Part shown: positions 13,106 to 22,093 of the stretch, in pieces
Position numbering within the stretch: the stretch's first letter is position 1
How the letters are laid out: each line of letters begins with the position of its first letter
DNA from: Selaginella moellendorffii
Lineage: Eukaryota; Streptophyta; Lycopodiopsida; Selaginellales; Selaginellaceae
Direction of reading: 5' to 3'
DNA: 64,000 bases
Assembly: GCF_000143415.4 (NCBI RefSeq)
Contig: NW_003314269.1
Location: 86,401-150,400 of the forward strand
Made by a program: the position numbers and the translations under genes
The notes under the pieces: model-generated
Told to the model about the DNA's origin: nothing
Seen by the model: only the letters and a program-made list of their open reading frames with translations
Database searches by the model: none

Positions 13106-13580
13106 ATTGTCATTATCCCACTTGTAAAATAAGGTTTCCAAACCTTTATATAGTATATAAATATAACAAAATTCAACTATATTGAGGCACATGCCATTTT
13201 ATTTTAAACAAGGAAATGTCTACTCAATCACTTCTCCTCCCCCTGCCACTACTTCACCTCTCTCTTCTCCTTGTCATCGTCGTCCAATTTCTTTCCATCC
13301 TTTTAATATTGGCTCAGTTGCTCCGAGTCTAGGTGGAGCCCAAGTCCCCATTCAATCTTTACTTTCCCCTTATTAATAAAACAACTTCGTAGACTTCCAA
13401 TAACATGCTGTAACACACTGTAACACTTCTAGTATAATGCAAATCCTCTCAAAGAATTGTCTTTTAATATTAATACAATGGCATGGAACCCCATGCCATA
13501 ATAAATTACATTTTTACATGGACATAATAAGTTACATGGACAATGTTAGAAATGGTAAAAGGTTAGGAATGGATGTACTA
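13106..13580. other. left subterminal region of the transposon, non-coding
   Basis: No gene is recognised between the left TIR and the stop codon of the leftward gene. It contains one palindrome at 13478-13499. A 64-codon Ser/Pro-rich open frame at 13182-13376 has no supporting features. Confidence 0.5.
13478..13499. repeat. 22-bp palindrome, leftmost copy
   Basis: Reads ATGGCATGG AACC CCATGCCAT, a variant of the element-wide palindrome with the half-site ATGGCATGAGG. It lies downstream of the leftward gene, so it is not intronic. Confidence 0.8.
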
Positions 13581-14108
13581 TTATTTACCTGATGGTTTGT
13601 CTTGTATGACCTTCCTCTGCTGCTCTTTGGCCACCTCAGGCTGGCCATCGTCGTCGTCGTTATTGTGATCGTCACCATTGTGAGGACCATCCAAGTCCTC
13701 TTCGTCCTCCTCTTCTTCGTCCTCCTCTTCTTTGTCCTCCTCTTCGTCCTTCTGTTCTTCCTGCTCATCTTTCTTTGGCTCCTCATCCCCCTCCTGCATT
13801 TCTTCCATAGGCTGCTCAGGCTGGATGGCTTGTTCTTCTGGGAAAATCATTTGGCCGAGTCTCCATCTCAAAATACAAGACATCCATAGCCTGTTTTAGT
13901 GCGTGACCTAGGACTGTATCCTCACCCGACTGTCTTAACATGGTTTCTGCACGTTCTTGCACCCTTCAAAGACGATGAGATGAGAAAAACGTGGCCCTGA
14001 CTTGAAAAGCATCCCTCATCCATTGTACCTCTCCATTGAGATTAGGGAAGGGGAGTCCGCCATAGGAATCTGAGTCAGGAGGTGGTGACTGGTTGCTTTC
14101 ACTCAGCC

Positions 14109-15176
14109 CTTGATGTGCAATGAATGGCATGAGCACACACGCCATAACCGCGAGGCATTACCTATCATATTTTTGTTGCCCTTCTTCCTTTTCGAATCAA
14201 ACGCCTCTGATCCCGACGACTGTCCAACGTGCTTTTGCTTTTTATGACCACTCTCAGTTTGAGCTTGATCTGCAAGAAATGGCATGAGGACCCACGCAAT
14301 AACCATGACGCTTTACTTCCCATCCTTGGAGGCTCTGTCATGCCTTCCGCATCCTCAGGTGCCTGCTCCTCAATTCCCTTTCGCTTTCATTTCTTATGCG
14401 CCCGTTCTACAGAAATAGCATGAGGACATATGCGATAAGCACACAAATGCTTTTACCCTTCCTCCTCTGCCCTGGTCGGTTGTCCATCTCTTTGTCTACA
14501 GCGTCTGAAAGCTGTTTTGCAGGTAGCCTAATTCGAGGTTCACGACGTCTCCTTGGCACTTGAATTGTATATTATTGCATCAACACATGCAACATCCCAT
14601 AATATTTTTAAGTTACCTTTCATAAAGTTTTCCATTGGTTCAACTCGTTCCCCTGAAATACAAACTTAGATAAGTGCATGGGGCCATATGTCATGATCGT
14701 ACCTATTTCGGAACTCTCCTTATCACTCTCCGAGGCCTCCCCCTCCTCCACTGGAGGCACGTTGTTCCGTTCGATTTCCTCGACGCGATCTACAAGAACA
14801 TTAGTTAATTGCATGGGGCCACACGCCATCAAACCTTCAGGTTCTTGTCATGAGGTTTGCGCTGCTTGCCCTAGTCTCTTTGGAATTTGAGCTGCAAGAA
14901 GCAATGGCATAAGAATTCACGTATAACAAAAATGATTGGTACCTCTCGTCTGTTGTACTTGGCTGGTGCTTGCCTGTTTTGCCTTTGAAGAAGTGTCTCC
15001 TGCAAGGAATGGCATGAGACCACACACCATTGCAAATATAATTTGTACCTCCTTTTTTCCTATTGCTTGTCTGTTTGTCCTTCTTCGACGTGCCACCAGT
15101 GCGCTTTTCAGTCCTCGTGTCTGAATATTCACAACGATCTATAATCAAAATGGCGTGAGGCCTCACGTGACCTTAC
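14109..15176 (-). repeat. cluster of nine phase-1 introns, eight carrying the 22-bp palindrome
   Basis: Introns (minus strand): 14109-14161, 14270-14316, 14407-14456, 14559-14616, 14653-14702, 14790-14834, 14892-14942, 15000-15048, 15121-15176. Each starts GT and ends AG, and removing each keeps one reading frame. Palindrome copies sit at 14124-14145, 14279-14300, 14415-14436, 14673-14694, 14808-14829, 14904-14925, 15009-15030 and 15150-15171, that is one per intron, usually 8-29 nt from the 3' splice site. The 14559-14616 intron has only a decayed form (TTGCATGTGTTGATGCAA). Introns differ in the rest of their sequence, so the palindrome is the shared part. Confidence 0.75.
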
Positions 15177-15263
15177 CTTGTGCAGGTTGTGAGCTCGGCC
15201 CAACATGGGTATCTTCAACAGTAGCTGTTAACGCCGTTTCAGCATCTGGGGGTGGCCACGCTC

Positions 15264-15313
15264 CTGCATACAGAGCTTGTGAGATAACATTTAAACTTAA
15301 AGTGCGTACTCAC
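15264..15313 (-). other. 50-nt phase-1 intron without a clear palindrome
   Basis: GTGAGTACG...TATGCAG on the minus strand joins ...LLCEP|G to AWPPPDAETAL... in frame. It is the one intron of the C-terminal part with no recognisable palindrome. Confidence 0.65.
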
Positions 15314-16637
15314 CAGGTTCGCAGAGAAGATACTGTTTTTCTTTGGCAACTGTAATTATATGCTCCATTGAAGTCACCTCTTCAATGGAGTTTGTCACCG
15401 CAACACACGGGACACCCTTGAGTAGTGCGGCTCGAAAGAATAGTCCGCCGCAGTTGTACTCGACAACGCATTTGCCCTTGGAGTCGGAAGCAGGTGACCC
15501 ACCTGCTATTGCGTTGAAGACCCAGCTGAGCATTTCCCATGCTGCACCTGGAGCTTTCTCTGGATTCGAAAGCTCCATAGCCGTCTTCAGTTCCTCAGGC
15601 ACAGGTAAATTGACCTCCCTCAGATCAATTCGATCGGCCTTGTCGAACGAAGCTGGGAAGTCACTCCAGTCCCACTCTGCTGCAAGACCAATAACAAGGG
15701 CGAGTGTGAAGATGCGGACATTCGTCGGTATCTTCTTTTTAGCCATTATCCCATGGATCTCCCGCATCTCCTTGCCTTTCAACCGAGCCTTCACCTCGTT
15801 CAAGGCCTTCCAGAAGTTGTGATAGGATTCGGAGTCGTAGATCATATAGTGGACTGAAGATTCCACCTCCGCAAGTCCCACCATTAAGTCAATGATGGAG
15901 CTGACTTCGTCTGCATGAGTGATCTCCTCGTTTGTGAAGTCCATCACACAAAAGATGTTCTTAACCTGCTCATCTCTGGGGGAAACGATGCTCCTCCACC
16001 TTTGATCCTCATCCGAATTCACGTATACCCGGTAAGGTTCTTGATAGGCCTCTGCTGCGGGGTCGAGCTATTTCTGAAGCCGGCGGTCGACATCCCTCTT
16101 AATGAAATTTGGATACTGATCCAACTTCTTAGCTTTACTTTTCGTGGCATCCCGCAGCAGATCGATGAACTTGGGGGCCCCCTTCACGTACTCGTCGATG
16201 TCTTCATTTGACAACTCCAACTCTTCCATCATCTCTTGCATGGTGTCGATGCTCACCCTCTCCACGGCCACTTGCTCGAAGATTCAATCCTTCAATAGCG
16301 CACGAGCTCTCAGAGTCGTGCACAAGTCCTCGTATGTCACAATATGGCCGGGAGTCATTTTGGTCTTGTTGAAGACTACCTCACCACGTAGAAGAGCATT
16401 AGCCACTGTCAGAAGGTCGTCGTCGTCTAGAGACCGCGAGAAACGCAAGGCGTTGAGCTTCAAATCATTGGGCTTCCGGCCGTCCTCCACACCCATTGAG
16501 TTTAGCAACTCCCCGTCATGGTACCTCCTCAACACATCTACCCATTTGTCAAAAACAACTTTTGTCGCGAGTAGAATGTTATGGATGTTGAGTGTGTCAT
16601 TGACCCCTAGTGTTTTCGAGAGAAGACTCAAGAATTC

Positions 16638-16691
16638 CTGCAATGGAAATGGCGTGAGGCCACATGCTATGCCACATGCAACGAGGCTTAC
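16638..16691 (-). other. 54-nt in-frame intron with palindrome at 16649-16670
   Basis: GTAAGCCTCG...CATTGCAG on the minus strand. Its length is a multiple of three and it contains no stop, so the open frame reads through it. It is called an intron because it has good splice borders and carries the same palindrome as the others. Retention would add 18 residues (VSLVACGIACGLTPFPLQ). Phase 0, unlike the C-terminal introns. Confidence 0.65.
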
Positions 16692-17870
16692 CTGCCAAGC
16701 GCTAGTTGCTAGTGCACGTCCTTGTCCTGGTTTTTGTGGCTTCTTCAGTTGAACCCAGAGCTTCCATGTTCGTGCCAATGTCTCGTGCAGACCCGATTTG
16801 TAGCACGTTTCTTGCATGACATTCTGCGCGTGGGAGATGTATATGATAGATTGGAGGGGCGAGTTGCCTTTTATCAGGCGGACAACTCTTGTCTTGAAGA
16901 CTTTCTTCACCTCCTCGCCCACCATAATATCCACAACTATCTCTTGTATCGCCAAGCTAGAATGCTGCCCGGAGATGGCATAGAACCGGATGTTCTGATC
17001 GTCCAACACCTTCCTATTGATCAAGTCTGGAAACCTCGTCTTGCCCTTCATTGTTCGGTAGTAGGGGATCACGTCTGCGATGTCGGGTGTTACTGGACTT
17101 GCCAGCATCTCCTGCTTTAGTTTCTCCACCCACTCATCAGATACTAGCCTGTGGTTGTATTTGCTTTGGATGTCGATGTGGCTCACGTCGATTGTATATA
17201 CTTTGTTGGAATAGTAACAAGTACTATTATCTGCGACGATTTTTGCTGCCTCTTCTTGCTCTTTTTGCTCTTTGCGGCTCTTCTTTTTGGTGGGTGTAGT
17301 GTTCGAACCCGAGGCAATGGCATCACCGAGTAGCTTCTTTTTTGGAGCAGGAGAGTCGGACGTCGGCTTGAGCTTGACCACCCTTTTCTGCTTCGGGGTA
17401 GTTTCCAGATCGACCCCCTTCCCCTTCGCTTCGCGAACTGGAGTCACTCTCAACGGCTCAATGTTGGAATATAGTTTTTGAACATCGCCGTAGGTGAGGT
17501 CCGTGGATTCCATGTGATCTTCATAGACCCGCAGTGTCTTTGAAATTGTGGGCCTCCTAGACAACCTCTCCCTAGCTCCCTCTAGGAATTCCTCATAGCC
17601 GCTGCCCCCCTCCGGGAAGCCGCTAGGATGTGCAAGGTGGATCTTGAAGGCGGATGCTGTCTCTACCACAAGTGCCAGTCCATATTCTTGCATGGAACTG
17701 CATGGAGTGTCTGTCACTTGGATGAGGATCCCCATGCATTCTTTTCTCCCACCATCTGTGTTGTACAGCCTTAGATCCTCGCCTTCCATCCCAAAAGTCC
17801 AACTGGTGAACTCCTCCCCCTTCTCTGCATCCACATTGACAGTGGCTGGAAGAAGAACGCAATTCCTCGC

Positions 17871-18109
17871 CTGTTCAGAAATGCACAACAATTAGAGCTG
17901 ACAGATGAAAAACTAGCAGCTGGAAATAACGTGAGGCCACACGCCATTCACCACTGCATCAGATGTCTTGAGGCTGCATCCTAAGATGGCGTGAGGCTAC
18001 ACGCCATCTGTAACCGGACTGCACTCGAGAGCCCAATCGGTGCATGCCAATATTGCTACTGAATGGCATGTGGCCTCATGCCATTTTCTACTTGGCCTAA
18101 AAGACTTAC
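17871..18109 (-). other. 5' introns of the leftward gene with three palindromes
   Basis: Probable introns 17871-17951 and 17981-18109 flank a 29-nt exon (17952-17980, encoding ..CSLKTSDAV). The second may be two introns around a small exon, because it contains two palindromes. Palindromes lie at 17926-17947, 17986-18007 and 18063-18084. The exon before 18109 ends ..LHSASN with a phase-1 donor (AATG|GTAAGT). Confidence 0.5.
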
Positions 18110-18523
18110 CATTTGAAGCCGAATGGAGGCGTGACAATCGAGGCCGGACTCGCTGGCGAATGTGCACTGTGTGTGCAGCAGATCGTAGCAGCAAGGCTAC
18201 TCTGCCACTTACAGTTGGAGAGTGGCGCTGAAATCTCCCGGGACGCCAAGTGGGCTGCGTGTGGGTGGCGGAGTGGGCGGCGGAGTTGGTGGCGAAGTTA
18301 CAAACTGGGTGTGTCTTGAAGTGGACGCCGATGCACACGAGCGCGATGCGAGCGCGAGTGTGATGCAAGCACGAGTGGACGCCGATGCACACGAGAAACC
18401 TGTAGAGAAGGTAGATGAGCGCGAATGTGAGCGTGATCGCGAGTGGGAGCGCGATGCGAACGCGAGTACGAAGCAAAATGCAAAACCTAACCTCACACGC
18501 GCGAAATGTCACGACAGTTGGTA

Positions 18524-18664
18524 ATCCCGCAACGTCATCATTCCTCGGACTTGGGCGCCACCATTAATTTCTGGATCGCCGCGCGCATGCATGCACGTGA
18601 AATCCAAAAGAAATCCGCAACGTCATCATTCCTCGGACTGCATGCACGCGAAATCCAAAAGAAA
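18524..18664. repeat. tandem duplication in the 5' region of the leftward gene
   Basis: 'gcaacgtcatcattcctcgg' occurs at about 18529 and 18617, and 'gcatgcacg(t/c)gaaatcc' at 18590 and 18640, giving two partly overlapping direct copies. Confidence 0.8.
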
Positions 18665-19145
18665 GATCATGATTGGGATATCATTTAATACCCTCGCTAT
18701 ATTTATACCATGCATGATTGGATATTCCAAAGCATCTTGTATTTCCAAAAATGCCAGATGTTCAACTAAATAAAGAATGGTATACAATGTCCTTCTTGAT
18801 GACCCTGCAAAGAAGCATCTCGATCGGACACCACATGAGACCACACGAGCCTTACAATGTTTCAGGGGCATTTGCCATAGATCCGACCGTTATTTTGCTC
18901 CAAGATTTTACAGTTTGGTGTGCATTGACCTTTCCATCGACACTGCAAAGGGACATCACAATTAGATGCGGGATCACAAGAAACCAACTTCACTAACTCT
19001 AGTTTCACCAAGATCTACGTAAGGAGTTATGAAATGAAAGGACCCTCTCTATTAAAATGTGTTTATGGTCCTAGGGGCATTGTGACATATCAAAGGATTT
19101 TGCATCAAGTTCTGTATTTGCATGTTTATCAAGCTACTGAATTGC

Positions 19146-19162
19146 TAAACCCTAAACCCTAA
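19146..19162 (+). promoter_or_regulatory. telo-box-like motif (AAACCCTAAACCCTAAA)
   Basis: Just over two units of the plant telomere repeat. Single or double telo-boxes are known promoter elements in plants. Here it lies between two divergent genes, 1.4 kb before the ATG at 20554. Confidence 0.5.
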
Positions 19163-20172
19163 ACATGTGGCAAATGCTGCGTGAAGAAAGATGCCCTTTC
19201 TGGGCAAATGCTGTAAGAGGCAGATGCCAAGCAGATGTATCTCAAGCTAGCGAAGGGGACAAACGAAAGCTAGCTATAAACATGACGGGATGCAAATAGA
19301 TTACTAGGCTGGTCCTGCGAAAATCAAAAACCATAATTGAAAACATTGAAAATGCAGAAAGAAAGGTTTATAATATTTTTGAATTTTAAACAACCAAAGG
19401 AATGTAAGTAGGGCATGTGTTTGTAAGTTTAAAAATGCCTCAACCACTTAAATTCCCAAGTAAATAAAGCTGTTTCTATTTTTGGTACAGGTAAACTTTA
19501 TAGCGTGTGGGCTCATGCAATTTTGAACCCAAAAATGCACCAAAAAATGCTCGACTAGCATTATTCTTTGAATGGCGTGTGGCCTTATATTGCCATAAAT
19601 GGACATACACACACAGCATAATTATTCCTTTACACGGCGAATAATCTTGGCGCGGATCGCTGACATGGCATGGCAAAGTTCGAATCACTGACATGGCACA
19701 GCTGGATCGAGGCAAGGACATGATGTGACAAAGTTCAACATCCGACAGCAAAGTCTAGAAGCTACTCAGTTTGAAATTTGTCAGAGGAATCATAAGATCT
19801 GGTTTGTCAGAGGATTTGATGTGACGTTCAAGCGTGTGTTATTTTTGAATTCTCGAACTCATTCCTAGGTCTATCATTTTTGTGCGCCGTGTTCTTGGTT
19901 CCGCTGAGCGCAGTGAGCGCTGCTTGTGTAAGTGGCGTTGTGAGCTGTGGTTTATGCGTCTACGAGCAGTTGCAGCATTGCGAGCGCCATTGCGAGCGGC
20001 AGTTTATGCGAGTGGCAGTTTGTGCGAGCGGCACTACGAGCAGTTGCGGTGGTGCGAGCGGCGCTACGGTACCACTAATGGTATGAGGGCTCATGCCATC
20101 TTGGGGCTTGCAAGTTCATCACTAGCATATTGCCAATAGTTTCTTTACCTGCCTGTAGCTGTGTGTTTATCA

Positions 20173-20366
20173 AGATGGCATGAGGCCTCATGCTATCTTT
20201 GGCCCTGCTAGCCTATTGCCATATTCCTTTTGCCTTGCTGCAACTGTATATATTTTTGTGTGGGTGACTAGTCACACACACAAAAATATATACAGTTGCA
20301 GCAAGGTAAAAGGAATATAGCAACAGGCTAGCAGGGGCCAAAGATAGCGTGAGGCCTCATGCCATT
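20173..20366. repeat. near-perfect 97-bp-arm hairpin (foldback)
   Basis: Arms 20173-20269 and 20270-20366 are reverse complements with only a few mismatches, centred on gtgactagtcac. Each arm ends in one copy of the 22-bp palindrome (20175-20196, 20344-20365). A further palindrome, ccattagtggtaccactaatgg, joins the right arm to the next copy at 20380. This is MITE-like in shape. Confidence 0.9.
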
Positions 20367-20449
20367 AGTGGTACCACTAATGGCATGAGGGTTCATGCCA
20401 ATTTTGTGAATGCGAAATTTCACGTGGGTGTCAATAGCATGTTTGAATA

Positions 20450-20471
20450 ATGGCATGTGGCCTCATGCTAT
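20450..20471. repeat. 22-bp palindrome nearest the rightward gene
   Basis: ATGGCATGTGG followed by CCTCATGCTAT, with a mismatch in the last positions. It lies 82 bp upstream of the ATG at 20554, a position suited to binding by a regulator or transposase. Confidence 0.75.
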
Positions 20472-20553
20472 TGAGGTTGTTTGGTATGTTATGATTTAGG
20501 CCATTCTCCAATCATTTTTTGTATGGTCTTAACTTCTTTTCTGCACTTTCAGA

Positions 20554-21777
20554 ATGGCCTCCGCAAGTGCGACGCATGTTCCCTCCGTGGATCTTAAGAA
20601 CCGTGCTACATGGATTCAGGCAAAGGTGTTTCTAAACAACCCCAAGGGGGAGGTGGTAGCTGAGGGCTTAGCCACAGTTGTTGATCCAAGAGATGCGGTT
20701 GCTAATCAAGAATTGGGCTGGGATGATATTGGAGTTGCGATTTTAGAGGTTGTTGACACAGAAGAAAAAAGTCTGACTATTGGAAGCATTGTGCGGTGGA
20801 AATTGAGGCACTTAGTGTTTGAAAATGTGAAGGATTCACAATCAAACACCACTACAACTGATGACAGAACATCTCTTCATGGGAAAAGAAAGTACACCTT
20901 CCTAAAGCGCAGCCAAAGGGATTTGAGCAACAAACCGAAAAGGCAGAAAATGGCGATGGAGGTTCGAATGGTCTCGACAGTTGCTTGTTGCAAGAGGAGG
21001 TGCTGTCAACATGCTGATTGGGATGCTATTGAAGAGGAGAGAGCAAGATACAAGACATTGTCCTGGAAGGCAGCTCGCAATTTTGTGTATGAGGCATTAC
21101 GGTCATCTGTTGATGCTTCAGAACATCAGGTGGGGGGCATGGTCTTCCAGAGGGGTTTGGTCTGCATGAAGGCATGGAGAATCATTTATGGAGTCCCTCG
21201 AACCACATTCTACAGAATCAAAACTGAGTTCGAGGAACAAAGGGTTCAACAGGCAGTGCATGGGAACGACGGTACTCACAAAACCAGGGGTCATGTTGTA
21301 TATGGAGAGGCAATCTTCAAGAGGTTTGTCGAGACATGTAGCGAGCAGCAACCACATAAAACTCGCCTCTTGGAAGATGGAACTCGAGACACCCAACGAG
21401 TTCTCCCTTCCATGTATACCAAGGGGGCCATATTGGAAGATGTGAATCGGGAACTCCAGAGTAATGGCTACAGGAAGCTGAGCCAATCTAGATTTAGTAG
21501 ATTGTGGAGCAACAGGTTCAAGGATGTGAGTATAGGAAAGTACTCCAGCTTTTCAAAGTGTAACGAGTGCACTGCTATCAAAATGGCTTTGTCGAAGAAT
21601 TCTTGCATCGCTCAAGAGCAAGAGACGTTGGTTAGAAGGCGGCTCGACCACAACATCGAGCAGAGAAGCTGCAGGACTGCATATTATCATAACAAGATTC
21701 TCTCCATGGAGAGACTTGACTCTTACCTCTGCATCATCCACGACAAAATGGACCAGAAAAAGACGTGCATTGAATAA
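20554..21777 (+). CDS. transposase-like protein, N-terminal half (truncated)
   Basis: 407-residue intronless frame. Residues 1-95 (MASASATHVPSVDLKNRATW...) form a possible protein-interaction region. Residues 100-135 are basic and could be a nuclear localisation signal (KRKYTFLKRSQR, NKPKRQK). A CCKRRCCQH cluster lies near 147-155 and a helical region follows. Near residues 338-400 is YSSFSKCNECTAIK...HNIEQRSCRTAYYHNKI...YLCIIHDKMDQKK. A CxxC followed by a helix and a 'iihDkMDq' strand is the layout of the first catalytic Asp of an RNase H-fold transposase. The frame stops nine codons after that motif and only about 310 bp remain before the right TIR, so the rest of the catalytic domain is missing. 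No palindrome lies in the frame. The superfamily is not certain. Confidence 0.55.
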   Translation: MASASATHVPSVDLKNRATWIQAKVFLNNPKGEVVAEGLATVVDPRDAVANQELGWDDIGVAILEVVDTEEKSLTIGSIVRWKLRHLVFENVKDSQSNTTTTDDRTSLHGKRKYTFLKRSQRDLSNKPKRQKMAMEVRMVSTVACCKRRCCQHADWDAIEEERARYKTLSWKAARNFVYEALRSSVDASEHQVGGMVFQRGLVCMKAWRIIYGVPRTTFYRIKTEFEEQRVQQAVHGNDGTHKTRGHVVYGEAIFKRFVETCSEQQPHKTRLLEDGTRDTQRVLPSMYTKGAILEDVNRELQSNGYRKLSQSRFSRLWSNRFKDVSIGKYSSFSKCNECTAIKMALSKNSCIAQEQETLVRRRLDHNIEQRSCRTAYYHNKILSMERLDSYLCIIHDKMDQKKTCIE

Positions 21778-22093
21778 TATCTAAATGTTCTCACCATTAA
21801 GTTATATGTCTGGCTAATAGGAATGACGTTCATCTTGGAAAGCTCACCACACGCTCAATGAACAAACAAATAGTGTGTGCGCGCATGCCATCGCTCTTCT
21901 TTAGCTTCAGATTCGGCTTGTTCACCTTGACAATGAGATTTATTATACAACCAGATGGACTCAGTCTGGACACAAAGTCACCGCGCTAGTCACCATGCCC
22001 CAGATATGTCTAGCCCCTGGACAAAAAATATATAATTTCACGTCATTTTCAAATACTTGAAAATTTGTACCTAGTCCCATTTTACTGAATAAA
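21778..22093. other. right subterminal region of the transposon
   Basis: No open frame is recognised. Short coding-like traces (HHTLNE near 21846) may be leftovers of the missing transposase C-terminus after internal deletion. One half-palindrome (gcgcatgccat) lies near 21881. Confidence 0.35.

Larger units (their letters stand above)
13581..17980 (-). pseudogene. ParB-like, multi-exon transposon protein (decayed), leftward gene
   Basis: Unrecognised long protein (more than 1000 residues over at least 12 exons) with a ParB-like segment near residues 245-320 of its main frame: NHRLVSDEWVEKLKQEM, then FYAISGQHSSLA at 16950-16985, resembling the ParB/sulfiredoxin-fold 'GxHRxxA' box with the Arg replaced by Ser. 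The N-terminal part (17870-17200) contains FTSWTFGMEGEDLRLYN. The middle (16637-15314) is helical and acidic. The C-terminal part is eleven small hydrophilic exons ending in a Glu/Asp-rich tail (13581-13883). Introns of 45-58 nt interrupt the C-terminal part, and every one of those ten is phase 1. In-frame stops at 16284-16286, 16068-16070, 14848-14850, 14397-14399 and 13966-13968, plus a frameshift between about 13965 and 13860, mark it as decayed. The 5' exon(s), probably within 18110-18510, and the start codon are not settled. Transcribed divergently from the gene at 20554. Confidence 0.6.
18110..20553. promoter_or_regulatory. divergent intergenic region of the transposon
   Basis: This 2.4 kb holds the presumed 5' exon of the leftward gene (18110-18510) and promoters for both genes. 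It contains a tandem duplication (18524-18664), a two-copy CCCTAAA telo-box-like motif (19146-19162), at least seven palindromes (19500-19521, 19572-19596 imperfect, 20078-20099, 20175-20196, 20344-20365, 20380-20401, 20450-20471) and a large hairpin. Low-complexity Arg/Ser or Glu/Arg open frames at 18209-18524 come from a local GCGAGTG-type repeat and are not convincing genes. Confidence 0.55.

Noticed and set aside
13602-13889. Hydrophobic Leu/Phe/Val-rich 95-codon plus-strand frame resembling a membrane protein
   Set aside because: It is the antisense of the Glu/Asp-rich tail of the leftward gene.
16144-16752. 202-codon plus-strand frame
   Set aside because: Antisense of the ParB-like coding sequence; codon pattern and motif content belong to the minus strand.
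18209-18524. Arg/Ser- and Glu/Arg-rich frames (95-100 codons) on both strands
   Set aside because: Generated by a local GCGAGTG/GCACACGAG repeat in the 5' region of the leftward transposon gene. No conserved motif.
14109-20471. CRISPR-like array (regularly spaced palindromic repeats)
   Set aside because: Spacing is irregular, the units are intronic and intergenic in a eukaryotic transposon, and the spacers are exons. No Cas genes.
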